A stretch of DNA of 22,428 nt, taken from Neptuniibacter sp. (GTDB lineage Bacteria > Pseudomonadota > Gammaproteobacteria > Pseudomonadales > Balneatricaceae). Position 1 is the first letter of the stretch, and each line of letters begins with the position of its first letter. Location of the stretch: assembly GCA_030149405.1 (NCBI GenBank), contig JASBRM010000157.1, forward strand, positions 1 to 22,428, written 5' to 3'. Shown piece after piece: positions 1 through 6,102 of the stretch. Position numbers and translations under genes: made by a program. The notes under the pieces are model-generated. The model was not told the origin of the DNA. It ran no database searches and saw nothing but the letters and a program-made list of their open reading frames with translations.

Positions 1-56
1 ATAACACCGCGTTTATAAGCCAAATGGCACATATGCACGCAAACAGCAGAGGGTGA
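1..56 (+). CDS. possible 3' end of an upstream phage gene (partial)
   Basis: One frame (codons from base 3) is open from the window edge to a TGA at 54-56, giving about 17 residues of a C-terminus. The other two frames hit stops within the first 18 bases. The stop lies one base before the ATG of the next gene, which is normal operon spacing here. The piece is too short to show any family, and chance could explain it. Confidence 0.3.
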   Translation, partial: NTAFISQMAHMHANSRG

Positions 57-57
57 T

Positions 58-447
58 ATGCCTTACAGACACACGGGATTGGAAGCAAATAAGGCGCAAA
101 TTGCTGTTGCTGTAGATGCCGGTGAATCTATAACGGATTTGGGTAAGCGCTTTGGTGTGGGTTACCCAGCGATGAAGAACTTTATTGATAAGCATGGCTT
201 GGAGCGCAAAGGGGTTTCGCACCCTGCGGTGTCTGGAATGCGTGAAACTCTGTTGTATAAGCTGCGGCAATGCAAAGACGATAAGAAAGAGAATTACATC
301 GTTAGATGCCCGGGCCACCAGCATAAGGTGTATATCGATATTGCGGATTATATAGCGCTATGGGAAAAAGCTAATCAGGTTGGGAGTGTTGAAGATGGAC
401 AGAGCGTTAATCATTCGCAAACCTTACATAGATCTTATCCTGGATAA
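58..447 (+). CDS. small helix-turn-helix protein, candidate phage regulator
   Basis: The product is 129 residues. Residues about 13-45 look like a helix-turn-helix: an amphipathic helix, then SITDLGKRFGVGY, then a likely recognition helix (PAMKNFIDKHG). The middle is basic (RQCKDDKKENYIVRCPGH) and could fold separately. The ATG at 58 has AGAGGG just upstream. The gene's last 53 bases overlap the start of the ASCH gene in another frame. Its position upstream of the leader and terminator that precede the lysis genes is where lambda-like phages carry a late regulator such as Q. That role is inferred from place alone, since I see no resemblance to lambda Q. It could equally be a recombinase-type or minor DNA-binding protein. 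Confidence 0.6.
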   Translation: MPYRHTGLEANKAQIAVAVDAGESITDLGKRFGVGYPAMKNFIDKHGLERKGVSHPAVSGMRETLLYKLRQCKDDKKENYIVRCPGHQHKVYIDIADYIALWEKANQVGSVEDGQSVNHSQTLHRSYPG

Positions 448-730
448 TGGTAAACAGTGGGAAATGCGCAGCAAGCGCACCACCATCACTGGCCGTATCG
501 GTTTGATTGAAGCAGGTAGCGGCTTAATTGTGGGTGAGGTGACATTAATCGGCTGCGGGTTTGCGCTCTCCCCTGAACAGGCAGAACGCACTCAAGATCT
601 ACATCAGGTTGAAGACCTAAGCCTTTTGGAAAAATGGTGCATTCCGTGGTGGCTTGAAAACCCAGTGAGATATAAAACGCCTAAGCCTTATGATCACCCC
701 AAAGGGGCGGTTACTTGGGTTAGGGTGTAA
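395..730 (+). CDS. ASCH-domain protein
   Basis: The product is 111 residues from the ATG at 395. Residues 8-25 run RKPYIDLILDNGKQWEMR and contain the G-K-x-x-E-x-R signature of ASCH domains, followed by a small beta-barrel core (AGSGLIVGEVTL, about residues 40-51). ASCH folds are related to PUA domains. They bind RNA or modified nucleosides, and one member, YqfB, is an N4-acetylcytidine amidohydrolase. Single-domain forms are common in phages with unknown roles. I chose 395 over the upstream TTG at 380 because GGGAGT lies at good spacing before it and the family begins close to this residue. The gene overlaps the preceding HTH gene by 53 bases. Confidence 0.8.
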   Translation: MDRALIIRKPYIDLILDNGKQWEMRSKRTTITGRIGLIEAGSGLIVGEVTLIGCGFALSPEQAERTQDLHQVEDLSLLEKWCIPWWLENPVRYKTPKPYDHPKGAVTWVRV

Positions 731-753
731 GATGGTAATTAAAGGGAGGGGTT

Positions 754-1020
754 ATGAAGGCTGAATTAGAAAAGATGGGTTTTATTGTGGGGGCTAAGGT
801 CAGGCAATATCACAGTGTTACTCAGTATACTGATGCGGTGATTTTCTGCGTACACGACAACGGCGCTCTTGATGTTGAGATTGATGGTAAAAAGTTTGGG
901 TGGACTGCTGACAGGTGTGTGCCTGTGCGTGTATTAGAAGCTAATACAGCAAAGATTATAGATGAGGTTATCAACGGCACTTCTGATTTAGAGCCGAAAG
1001 GATTAATTCCGGTTGATTGA
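754..1020 (+). CDS. hypothetical phage protein, 88 residues
   Basis: The ATG is preceded by a very good ribosome site (GGGAGGGG). The product is a small acidic soluble protein. Residues about 10-50 (GAKVRQY, AVIFCVHDNGALDVEIDGK, FGWTADRCVPV) read as a short beta-barrel, the kind of SH3/KOW-like fold seen in many small phage proteins. The second half is helical. There are no catalytic motifs, and I do not recognise the family. It sits between the ASCH gene and a small membrane protein at the end of the pre-lysis gene group. Confidence 0.65.
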   Translation: MKAELEKMGFIVGAKVRQYHSVTQYTDAVIFCVHDNGALDVEIDGKKFGWTADRCVPVRVLEANTAKIIDEVINGTSDLEPKGLIPVD

Positions 1021-1042
1021 TTATTAGAGTATGGAGAGGGGA

Positions 1043-1270
1043 ATGGAAATTTTACTGTGGATTTTAGTCTGCCTGTTCGTTAATGCAGTTATTGGGGCGA
1101 TGGTATGCGCTTCGTTAGATACAGAAGATCAGGTTGTTTATAACTGGTATAAACAAGATCCAACGGGAGGCATCGCCGCTGTTTTAATACTTGAGCTTTG
1201 GCCGGTCATGGCTGTTTTAATGTGGCGTTATCGACAGAGATTGAAGCAAGAGTCTCAAGAGGGTTCTTAA
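1043..1270 (+). CDS. small two-helix membrane protein
   Basis: The product is 75 residues from the ATG at 1043. I prefer this start because GGAGAGGGG at 1033-1041 then works as its ribosome site, whereas the ATG at 1031 overlaps that site and has none of its own. A hydrophobic segment fills residues 2-23 (EILLWILVCLFVNAVIGAMV) and a second fills about 46-64 (GIAAVLILELWPVMAVLM), followed by a basic tail (WRYRQRLKQ). This predicts an inner-membrane hairpin with both ends on one side. The family is unknown. It stands before the leader region rather than in the lysis cassette, so I do not call it a holin. Confidence 0.65.
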   Translation: MEILLWILVCLFVNAVIGAMVCASLDTEDQVVYNWYKQDPTGGIAAVLILELWPVMAVLMWRYRQRLKQESQEGS

Positions 1271-1415
1271 TGGTGAGGCCTGTTTTTTTATCCAGCCTGT
1301 ATAAATATACAAAAATGTGTTGATTTACCAACGCAAAAAGACTACTCTGATTTGTAAGTTGGGAAAGTTGCCTAAAGTCGATTAGATTAAGGTGCTTTCC
1401 CTTCTTTGTTTCTGA

Positions 1416-1452
1416 GCCTCGATTCTCTTACTGGAGAGTGCGGGGCTTTTTT
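1416..1452 (+). terminator. rho-independent terminator upstream of lysis genes
   Basis: GCCTCGATTCTC (1416-1427) pairs with GAGAGTGCGGGGC (1434-1446) in a 12-base-pair stem with one bulged G and two G-T pairs. The loop is six bases, and TTTTTT follows directly (1447-1452). It would end the upstream transcript, or act as a late-gene switch if the phage encodes an antiterminator. Confidence 0.8.
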
Positions 1453-1501
1453 ATTGGGTTTATCAGTGGGCGTTCTCGCTCCTTCCTTGCGCAACCCCTT
1501 C

Positions 1502-1526
1502 GCGCACTTGTCCCGATAGAGTGCGC
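1502..1526 (+). promoter_or_regulatory. perfect inverted repeat before the amidase gene
   Basis: GCGCACT (1502-1508) and AGTGCGC (1520-1526) are a perfect 7-base inverted repeat around an 11-base spacer, 25 bases before the amidase ATG. There is no T-run, so it is not a terminator. It could be an operator or an mRNA leader hairpin. A weak TTGTCC/TAATAA promoter candidate overlaps it. Confidence 0.4.
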
Positions 1527-1551
1527 CCTCTAATAAATCTTTTGGCTTCTT

Positions 1552-1932
1552 ATGAAATATATCGTTATCCACTGTGCTGACACGCCTAATGATCGTGAAG
1601 TAACAGCGCGAGAGGTCCATGGCTGGCATCTTTCTAATGGGTGGAACGGTATAGGCTACCACTACTTTATTCGCCGCTCTGGTCAGTTAGAGAACGGCAG
1701 GCCTGAATACTGGATGGGCTCACACGTTCGTAAAAAGAACAACGGCTCTATAGGTATTTGCCTGGCGGGCCGTGATGAGTTCACAGAAAAACAGAGCTTG
1801 ACGCTTCAGGGGGTGATTAACCAGTTACTGGATCGCTACCCCAATGCAGAGGTTGTTGGACACTGTGACTTAGATAGCCGGAAGACTTGCCCTAATTTTG
1901 ACGTTAAAGCGTGGTGGGAGTCGGTTAAATGA
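1552..1932 (+). CDS. phage endolysin, N-acetylmuramoyl-L-alanine amidase (T7 lysozyme type)
   Basis: The 126-residue product is a single Amidase_2/PGRP domain that cuts the bond between N-acetylmuramic acid and L-alanine in peptidoglycan to release progeny. The zinc ligands are visible as H7 (IVIHCADTP), H104 (VVGHCDLD) and C113 (KTCPNFD). The catalytic partners correspond to Y36 in GIGYHYFI and K111. SIGICLAG (residues 66-73) is the conserved core strand. There is no cell-wall-binding domain and no signal peptide, as in Gram-negative phages where the enzyme crosses the membrane through a holin. The start at 1552 has a poor ribosome site, but it is the family's usual N-terminus. It opens the lysis cassette and overlaps the next gene by ATGA. 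Confidence 0.95.
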   Translation: MKYIVIHCADTPNDREVTAREVHGWHLSNGWNGIGYHYFIRRSGQLENGRPEYWMGSHVRKKNNGSIGICLAGRDEFTEKQSLTLQGVINQLLDRYPNAEVVGHCDLDSRKTCPNFDVKAWWESVK

Positions 1933-2129
1933 GTAATTTGGTTGATACACAACCAATGTTAGCGCAGAAGTTAGCATCAGGTGCCACGTATGTCACAGGA
2001 GGTGGCTTAGTGATAGGCGATGTAATGAACTATCTAGGTGATAATTCTGGCGCGTTTGGTGTGATTCTCGGTGCGTTGACCTTCCTTACAAATTGGTATT
2101 ACCAACATAAACGGGACCGTGAAGGATGA
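1929..2129 (+). CDS. holin, HP1/P21-like class II
   Basis: The 66-residue product has two hydrophobic segments (about residues 16-35 and 41-57) and a charged C-terminus (QHKRDREG). The end, GALTFLTNWYYQHKRDRE, resembles the tail of P21/HP1-family holins (PF16080), in which two transmembrane helices form holes or pinholes in the inner membrane and set lysis timing. The start overlaps the amidase stop (ATGA at 1929-1932), so the two are probably translationally coupled. No second in-frame start that would give an antiholin form is obvious. The family assignment is from memory of the sequence pattern. Confidence 0.8.
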   Translation: MSNLVDTQPMLAQKLASGATYVTGGGLVIGDVMNYLGDNSGAFGVILGALTFLTNWYYQHKRDREG

Positions 2130-2302
2130 CTGGTAAGCGAAAGTTATATGCAGCTTCAGTTTTGCTTCTACTCGTTAGTGCGTTGCTGGTGGGCGGCAAG
2201 ATTGATGGTGATCAGTACGTTCAGATTATTGAATGGCTAATGATCGCGTTTGCAGGTGCAAATAGTGCTGAACACCTATCTAAAGGTTTTAAGCGTGAAT
2301 AA
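2126..2302 (+). CDS. small membrane protein in lysis cassette, possible second holin or antiholin
   Basis: The 58-residue reading frame begins with an ATG inside the stop of the holin (ATGA at 2126-2129), with AAGGA just upstream. Residues 7-24 (LYAASVLLLLVSALLVGG) form a strong transmembrane or uncleaved signal segment. A second weaker hydrophobic stretch is at about 36-48 (IIEWLMIAFAGAN), and the end is basic (KGFKRE). Small proteins with the pattern GGKIDG...GANSAEHL occur next to holins in other phages, usually without a function. Coupling on both sides (it overlaps Rz by 8 bases) argues for a lysis role such as antiholin or second holin. That role is inference. Confidence 0.7.
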   Translation: MTGKRKLYAASVLLLLVSALLVGGKIDGDQYVQIIEWLMIAFAGANSAEHLSKGFKRE

Positions 2303-2618
2303 GTGGATTGTGGTTGTTCTGGTGTTTGCGGTTCTGGCTGGTGGGCTTTACTGGCAGACGGAATCTAAAGGCAAGTTAAAAGCCCAGAATGATCAGCTGG
2401 TAATGTCAGTCGAAGAGCTTGTTAAAGCGGCGGCTGAAGATAAAGCCAGAGCAGAGAAGCATAATAAACGACGAGCTGAAACGGCGGAATATAACCAAGA
2501 ATTGGAGAAAGAAACCAATGAGTTACGCCGAAAGCTTAAAGCCTTATCTGATTGCGATTCTAACCCTTTTAGTAATGAGTTTATTAACTGGGTGCGGGAA
2601 TACCGTAGTCAAAACTGA
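2295..2618 (+). CDS. Rz: Rz-like inner-membrane spanin subunit
   Basis: The product is 107 residues from a GTG at 2295, with AAAGG eight bases before it. Residues 4-20 (WIVVVLVFAVLAGGLYW) are an N-terminal membrane anchor. The rest is a charged periplasmic coiled coil (about residues 25-85, rich in E, K and A) with one cysteine at C87. This is the standard build of an i-spanin, which joins an outer-membrane partner across the periplasm and fuses the two membranes in the last step of lysis. The start overlaps the previous gene by 8 bases. An ATG at 2250 in frame would lie deep inside that gene and would put extra residues before the anchor, so I rejected it. Confidence 0.85.
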   Translation: MNKWIVVVLVFAVLAGGLYWQTESKGKLKAQNDQLVMSVEELVKAAAEDKARAEKHNKRRAETAEYNQELEKETNELRRKLKALSDCDSNPFSNEFINWVREYRSQN

Positions 2619-2772
2619 ATACGTTAGGGAGCAGATCCCGCAAGAGTATTTGGTTTCAGTCACACCCCCAACGATTACCGCTACCCGTGCGGATTATGTG
2701 ACCGAATGCGAAGCGCTGGTTAAGAAGTTTAACCGCCGCTTACAGGACCTTAAACACTGGTCTGAGCAATGA
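2518..2772 (+). CDS. Rz1: Rz1-like outer-membrane spanin lipoprotein
   Basis: The 84-residue product starts at the ATG at 2518, inside Rz in the +1 frame, and runs past the Rz end. A signal sequence (YLIAILTLLVMSLLTGC) ends in a lipobox LLTGC, so C26 would be lipidated and the mature protein would have 59 residues. The residue after the cysteine is Gly, consistent with outer-membrane sorting. The mature part has a short proline stretch (TPPTITATR) but is less proline-rich than lambda Rz1. GGAG lies ten bases upstream of the ATG. The overlap with Rz is 101 bases, the partly overlapped spanin arrangement. The longer frame starting at 2419 lacks a ribosome site and would bury the signal peptide. 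Confidence 0.88.
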   Translation: MSYAESLKPYLIAILTLLVMSLLTGCGNTVVKTEYVREQIPQEYLVSVTPPTITATRADYVTECEALVKKFNRRLQDLKHWSEQ

Positions 2773-3098
2773 AACAGTTTATCTCCCTTTTTGGTTTGCA
2801 GTTTAAGCAGGTTTTGATCGCGCTTGATCAGTTCTTGGGGGCGCTATTCGGGTTGATTCTGTTTCCGCTTACCCGTGCGGTATTTTGGGCTGACGAAACA
2901 ATTTCTAGTTGGGCTTACAGGGCTTGGCGGGATGGTAAGTGGTACGGGTTCCTGAACCACATAATCAATCTTTTATTCTTTTGGCAGGCGGATATCGGTC
3001 AATGGTACTGGTATGGGCGGCACTGCAAAGATGCATACATTTCTGAACAAATCGGCAGGCAGCAAACGCCAGAGCTGAGAAATAATCGAGGTTTATAG
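2769..3098 (+). CDS. hypothetical phage protein with hydrophobic segments
   Basis: The 109-residue product overlaps the Rz1 stop by four bases (ATGA). Residues 8-38 are hydrophobic (FGLQFKQVLIALDQFLGALF, then a further run to about residue 38) and a second hydrophobic stretch is at about 62-74. The pattern DETISSWAYRAWRDGK, then FFWQ, then HCKDAYISE is one I associate with small uncharacterised proteins encoded near lysis or tail genes of other gammaproteobacterial phages. No function is known to me. It may be a peripheral membrane protein. It links the lysis cassette to the fiber module without a gap. Confidence 0.65.
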   Translation: MKQFISLFGLQFKQVLIALDQFLGALFGLILFPLTRAVFWADETISSWAYRAWRDGKWYGFLNHIINLLFFWQADIGQWYWYGRHCKDAYISEQIGRQQTPELRNNRGL

Positions 3099-3100
3099 TT

Positions 3101-3451
3101 ATGGCTTTAAATGAAGCGGCTTTAAATATTGCGGCTGATGCGGTGGCAGGTGCTATTGGCTTCCTATCTCTTCATTCTGCTGATCCGGGGGCGACAGGGT
3201 TAAATGAGCTATCGGGTGGATCACCTGCTTATTCTCGTAAAGCGGGCACTTGGAATACCGCCACTGGTGGCAATGCAGACAGCTCCAACACTCCTGAATT
3301 TGATATTCCTGCAGGTGAAACGGTAGCTTATGTTGGTTTTTGGTCTTTACAGAATGGTGGGACCTTTTATGGTAGCGCTGCAGTTACCTCTGAAACGTTT
3401 GCGGCCCAGGGTACTTATACGTTGAATGACGCGGATATCACGATTTCTTAA
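3101..3451 (+). CDS. phage virion protein, tail-fiber-associated family
   Basis: The 116-residue product has a helical N-terminus (NEAALNIAADAVAGAIGFLSL), then HSADPGATG, a YSRKAGTW segment, and a beta-rich C-half (AYVGFWSLQNGGTFYGSAAV). This order matches a widespread family often annotated as phage tail fiber protein, in which HTADPG and the VGFWS...GGTFLG segment are the landmarks. GAGG lies upstream of the ATG. It is the first of four structural-looking genes between lysis and packaging. It probably forms a small beta-sandwich decoration or fiber-base protein, though no experiment on the family is known to me. Confidence 0.7.
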   Translation: MALNEAALNIAADAVAGAIGFLSLHSADPGATGLNELSGGSPAYSRKAGTWNTATGGNADSSNTPEFDIPAGETVAYVGFWSLQNGGTFYGSAAVTSETFAAQGTYTLNDADITIS

Positions 3452-3463
3452 TCGGTAAAGATC

Positions 3464-3988
3464 ATGAGTAAAGCGCTATACAAACGCATTGTTGATGCCA
3501 TTCCAGACGCAGAGAAAAGTTCGGCTCTGGCTGAGCTTGCGATTGCTCGCCCGGTTAAGAATGAAGAGGGTAAAACGGTTGATGGGATTTTTGTTGATCT
3601 CTCTTCTGTTGAGGCTGCGTTTAATGCCATTAAGGATAATGAAACCGTCATCAGCAAAGGTGAATACAAAGCTGATTATGTGGCGATTGCTGGCGCTGCT
3701 GGCCAAGCGGTGGCAGATGCTCTTTATGATGCGGTTGAGCATTTAAAAACAGAGGCGTTGATTCGCCCTTGGGTATCTAAGGCGCTTGAGGGTGAGGGGT
3801 TAAATATTAATGACCAGGGCACTTTGGCGCAGTTAGAAGCGATGGCAGGCGATCCGCTTAATTTATTAACGGCTGAGCAGCTAGAGAAGATTAAAGCGGT
3901 TGGTTCTGATGTGGTTAAAGACTTCCCCGGTTTAAAGCTTGGGCATGTTCAGAATGCTTTGCAGGCGCTGTATAGAGGTGAGATCTAA
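3464..3988 (+). CDS. hypothetical protein of the fiber module
   Basis: The 174-residue product is acidic, soluble and rich in Ala, Glu and Leu. It reads as mostly helical, with two parts: residues 1-95 (ending GEYKADYVAIAGAAGQ) and a C-terminal helical part with a DPLNLLTAEQLEKIKAVG segment. There is no signal peptide or membrane segment. It lies between two likely virion proteins and overlaps the next gene by a single base (TAATG at 3986-3990), so it probably belongs to the same functional unit, either as a virion part or as a fiber chaperone. I do not recognise the family. Confidence 0.65.
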   Translation: MSKALYKRIVDAIPDAEKSSALAELAIARPVKNEEGKTVDGIFVDLSSVEAAFNAIKDNETVISKGEYKADYVAIAGAAGQAVADALYDAVEHLKTEALIRPWVSKALEGEGLNINDQGTLAQLEAMAGDPLNLLTAEQLEKIKAVGSDVVKDFPGLKLGHVQNALQALYRGEI

Positions 3989-4443
3989 TGGCGATTGGTA
4001 CTGATGCTGCAATTGAGTATTTTGGCACTCAAGATGCTTTGGATAATACATCGGGCGCGGTGGCGGATGGTGCGTTTTCAGTTGCGAGTGATTTATTAAC
4101 CTGGACGAACGATGATGATGCTCGTTATGCGAGTGTCGTGCTTGAGTGTAATTTCGCTACGGCGCCGGATGCGAACAGCAGTGTCTCTTTGTTTTTGCAG
4201 GCGCTTGATGTTCAGGGCTTGAATGATGCGCCGGTGCCTGATTCTAATTTTAAGCACATCTTTGTTGAGGTGTTCCCGCTTAATGATGTAACGGGTGCCC
4301 AGTTTATTCCTATCGAAATTGCTTTGCCTAATGTGGGTGCTGGTCAGGTTTGGCAGCCATTTATTCAGAATAACGGCGGGCAGTCTATGAGTGCTGGGTG
4401 GGATATCCATATCACTCCTAAAGCGATTGGGCCGCACGCATAA
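3988..4443 (+). CDS. hypothetical beta-rich virion protein of the fiber module
   Basis: The 151-residue product starts at TAATG directly on the stop of the previous gene. It reads as a beta-sandwich or jelly-roll: strands such as RYASVVLECNF, SSVSLFLQALDV, HIFVEVFPL and IPIEIALPNV, then WDIHITPKAIG. It is acidic, with no cysteine pairs or membrane segments. Proteins of this look are often decoration or fiber-accessory proteins in phages. The role here is inferred from its place directly before the large repeat fiber. I do not recognise a named family. Confidence 0.6.
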   Translation: MAIGTDAAIEYFGTQDALDNTSGAVADGAFSVASDLLTWTNDDDARYASVVLECNFATAPDANSSVSLFLQALDVQGLNDAPVPDSNFKHIFVEVFPLNDVTGAQFIPIEIALPNVGAGQVWQPFIQNNGGQSMSAGWDIHITPKAIGPHA

Positions 4444-4452
4444 GAGGATAAC

Positions 4453-6102
4453 ATGGGTTATTTTCTGGACCTTCCTAAACATTATGGCCCAGGGTTTAAC
4501 CGTGTAGGCGCTAAGCCAAAAGGCCGGTTGGAAATTGACTGGTCGAACCCGTTAACGCGGGGCTTGAAGCTTTGTTTTGTCGATAAGTATGAGTTAGTTA
4601 ATGGAACGGTTGGCGTTCCTGTTGCTTCTAACTCTGCTGAAGGCGCTACCCTGGATGGTAAGTGCTTAGAATCCAACTCAACCACTGATGGCGGTTGGGC
4701 GTTTCGTGATTGTGGTATTAAAGATGCGCTTCACGGGGTTACTGAAGCTTCGATTCTATCTTTTACAGCGATAGATGATTATGACGCTTGGGGTGCGCTT
4801 GCGATTACCCCTGCCAACCTTACTACGTGGGCATCGCCTTATCAGTCTCTTGGGTTTATTCGAGATGGTTCTGCGAGTTCTGCCAGGTTGCATTGGGCTT
4901 ATTCATCTAGCTCATCTCTCAATAGAGATTCTTCGGCGGGCTTTCTAATCCCTGATGGGGTGCCGCGTGTTTATGCGGTTGGCAAGAGTTCTGGTTCTGT
5001 AACGTTCTATAGAGATGGGGAGCAATATAGCTCTCATTCTGGAATAAGCAACGGCCTGCACATTCACCACGATAATGTGTATGTGTTTAGCCGGAATGAT
5101 GCTGCGACTGGCGAGGGTGTTAACGGTAGAAACTGGATTACCCTTTATTGGGATAGAAAGCTTTCTGCAGAGGAGCAGCGCCGTTTAGCTGAGAATGTTT
5201 ATCAGATTCTCAAGGTTAAGCAGGATGCTTATTTTGTTTCTACTGACGCGGGTGTTTCCGGCTCTGTTTCTGTAACGGCTTCATCTTCTGTTAGCACCGC
5301 TGGTGAAAAGGTTGCTGAGGGCTCGGTTGCTGTTTCTGCTTCTTCTGGGGTTAGTGGTAACGGCCAGATAGCAGTTGGTGGTTCGGTATCCGTATCTGCA
5401 TCAAGTTCTGTTGCTGCTGATGGTAATAAGGCTACGGCGGGCAGTGCATCAGTAGCGCATACTGGCACTGTATCGGTATCTGGTGAGAAATCAGTTCCGG
5501 GTGCGCTTGCAATCAGTGCTGCCAGTGCGGTTGGTGCATCTGGCAGTAAGATGGCATCGGGTGCTGTTGATGTAGCGGCTACATCTGCAGTAACCGTAAG
5601 CGGCTCAAAGCCTTCTGATGGTGTAGTTAGTGTAACCGCCAGTTCCAGTGTCTCTGCTTCTGGATCGAAACAGGGGGCTGGTTCTGTATCGGTTGCGGCA
5701 AGTTCTGAGGTTGCTGTTACCGGTAACAAGGTTGCGGCGGGTAGTGTTTCTGTCTCCCATAGCTTCAGTGTTACGGCTTCAGGCTCTGTTCAATCTGAAA
5801 ACACAGTAAGTGTTAGTGCTGCATCAAGCGTTAGTGCGAGTGGCTCTAAGGTTGCAGGCGGTTCTGTATCAGTGCCTGCATCTGCTGTTACCAGTGTATT
5901 GGGTAAGAAGGTTGCTGAGGGATCGGTATCTGTATCTGCTGTATCCAGCGTAAACACGATATCAGCGAGCGCTGTAGAGTTTGGTGCTGATCTGGAGATT
6001 ACCAGCTTAACCAAACCGTTTGCTATCGAGTCACTAACTCAACACTACTCAATAGAATCAAAGACCAAACACTTTTCTATTCAATCTGTAGGTAATGCCT
6101 GA
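4453..6102 (+). CDS. repeat-bearing tail fiber or spike with LamG-like head
   Basis: The 549-residue product has three parts. Residues about 25-255 form a concanavalin/LamG-like beta-sandwich, with blocks NPLTRGLKLCF near the start, then RVYAVGKSSGSVTFYRDGEQ, then WITLYWDRKLSAEEQRRLAE. This is the usual pattern of sugar-binding LamG domains in phage fibers. Residues 270 to about 505 are about twelve tandem 20-residue repeats of GSVSVSASSSVSASGSKVAx type. Residues about 510-549 hold four 9-residue repeats. The protein probably recognises host surface sugars, with the repeats as a stalk. AGAGGATAAC precedes the ATG. The last about 35 codons change from T-ended to A/C-ended usage, suggesting a recombination join. 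It overlaps the next gene by one base (TGATG). Confidence 0.75.
   Translation: MGYFLDLPKHYGPGFNRVGAKPKGRLEIDWSNPLTRGLKLCFVDKYELVNGTVGVPVASNSAEGATLDGKCLESNSTTDGGWAFRDCGIKDALHGVTEASILSFTAIDDYDAWGALAITPANLTTWASPYQSLGFIRDGSASSARLHWAYSSSSSLNRDSSAGFLIPDGVPRVYAVGKSSGSVTFYRDGEQYSSHSGISNGLHIHHDNVYVFSRNDAATGEGVNGRNWITLYWDRKLSAEEQRRLAENVYQILKVKQDAYFVSTDAGVSGSVSVTASSSVSTAGEKVAEGSVAVSASSGVSGNGQIAVGGSVSVSASSSVAADGNKATAGSASVAHTGTVSVSGEKSVPGALAISAASAVGASGSKMASGAVDVAATSAVTVSGSKPSDGVVSVTASSSVSASGSKQGAGSVSVAASSEVAVTGNKVAAGSVSVSHSFSVTASGSVQSENTVSVSAASSVSASGSKVAGGSVSVPASAVTSVLGKKVAEGSVSVSAVSSVNTISASAVEFGADLEITSLTKPFAIESLTQHYSIESKTKHFSIQSVGNA
5260..5967 (+). repeat. tandem 60-bp/20-residue repeats in the fiber gene
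   Basis: Eleven full units of exactly 60 bases run from 5260 to 5919 and a partial twelfth ends near 5967. The protein consensus is G-S-V-S-V-S-A-S-S-S-V-S-A-S-G-S-K-V-A-x. No unit has gained or lost a residue, while the codons differ widely between units. The length is therefore under selection although the DNA is too diverged for easy recombination between units. Two hydrophobic-alternating strands per unit would suit a beta-solenoid or an elongated beta stalk. Confidence 0.9.
5986..6099 (+). repeat. four 9-residue repeats at the fiber C-terminus
   Basis: The final about 40 residues read DLEITSLTK, PFAIESLTQ, HYSIESKTK, HFSIQSVGNA. The unit is roughly aromatic-x-I-x-S-x-T-K/Q-P/H. It differs from the 20-residue repeats in length and codon use, and may be a separate tip or trimerisation motif. 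Confidence 0.7.

Larger units (their letters stand above)
1271..1551 (+). promoter_or_regulatory. non-coding leader before the lysis cassette (hairpins, terminator, weak promoter candidates)
   Basis: These 281 bases carry no convincing gene. They hold an inverted repeat GGGAAAG (1361-1367)/CTTTCCC (1395-1401), a rho-independent terminator at 1416-1452, and a perfect inverted repeat GCGCACT/AGTGCGC at 1502-1526. A weak sigma70-like pair is TTGATT (1320-1325), 17 bases, TACTCT (1343-1348). Another is TTGTCC (1508-1513), 17 bases, TAATAA (1531-1536). Neither is strong. The order (possible promoter, structured leader, terminator, lysis genes) matches lambda pR'-tR'-S, where antitermination turns on late genes. 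That reading is inference. Confidence 0.45.

Noticed and set aside
1300..1305. TATAAA as a promoter -10 box
   Set aside because: No reasonable -35 hexamer stands 16-18 bases upstream. A weak alternative at 1320-1348 is only mentioned.
2250..2294. Upstream ATG start for Rz
   Set aside because: It would overlap the 58-residue gene by more than 50 bases and add residues before the membrane anchor. The GTG at 2295 has a good ribosome site.
3489..3746. 85-residue plus-strand frame inside the 174-residue gene, with two opposite-strand frames
   Set aside because: It is Leu/Arg/Met-rich with no ribosome site and lies fully inside a well-supported gene.
5229..5729. 166-residue minus-strand frame rich in Thr, Pro, Ala and Glu
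   Set aside because: It is the reverse image of the 60-base repeats of the fiber gene. The low-complexity repeated codons keep the opposite frame free of stops. It has no ribosome site.
5260..5967. CRISPR array or DNA-level tandem repeat
   Set aside because: The units are contiguous, diverged in DNA, in frame, and encode a regular protein repeat. There are no spacers.
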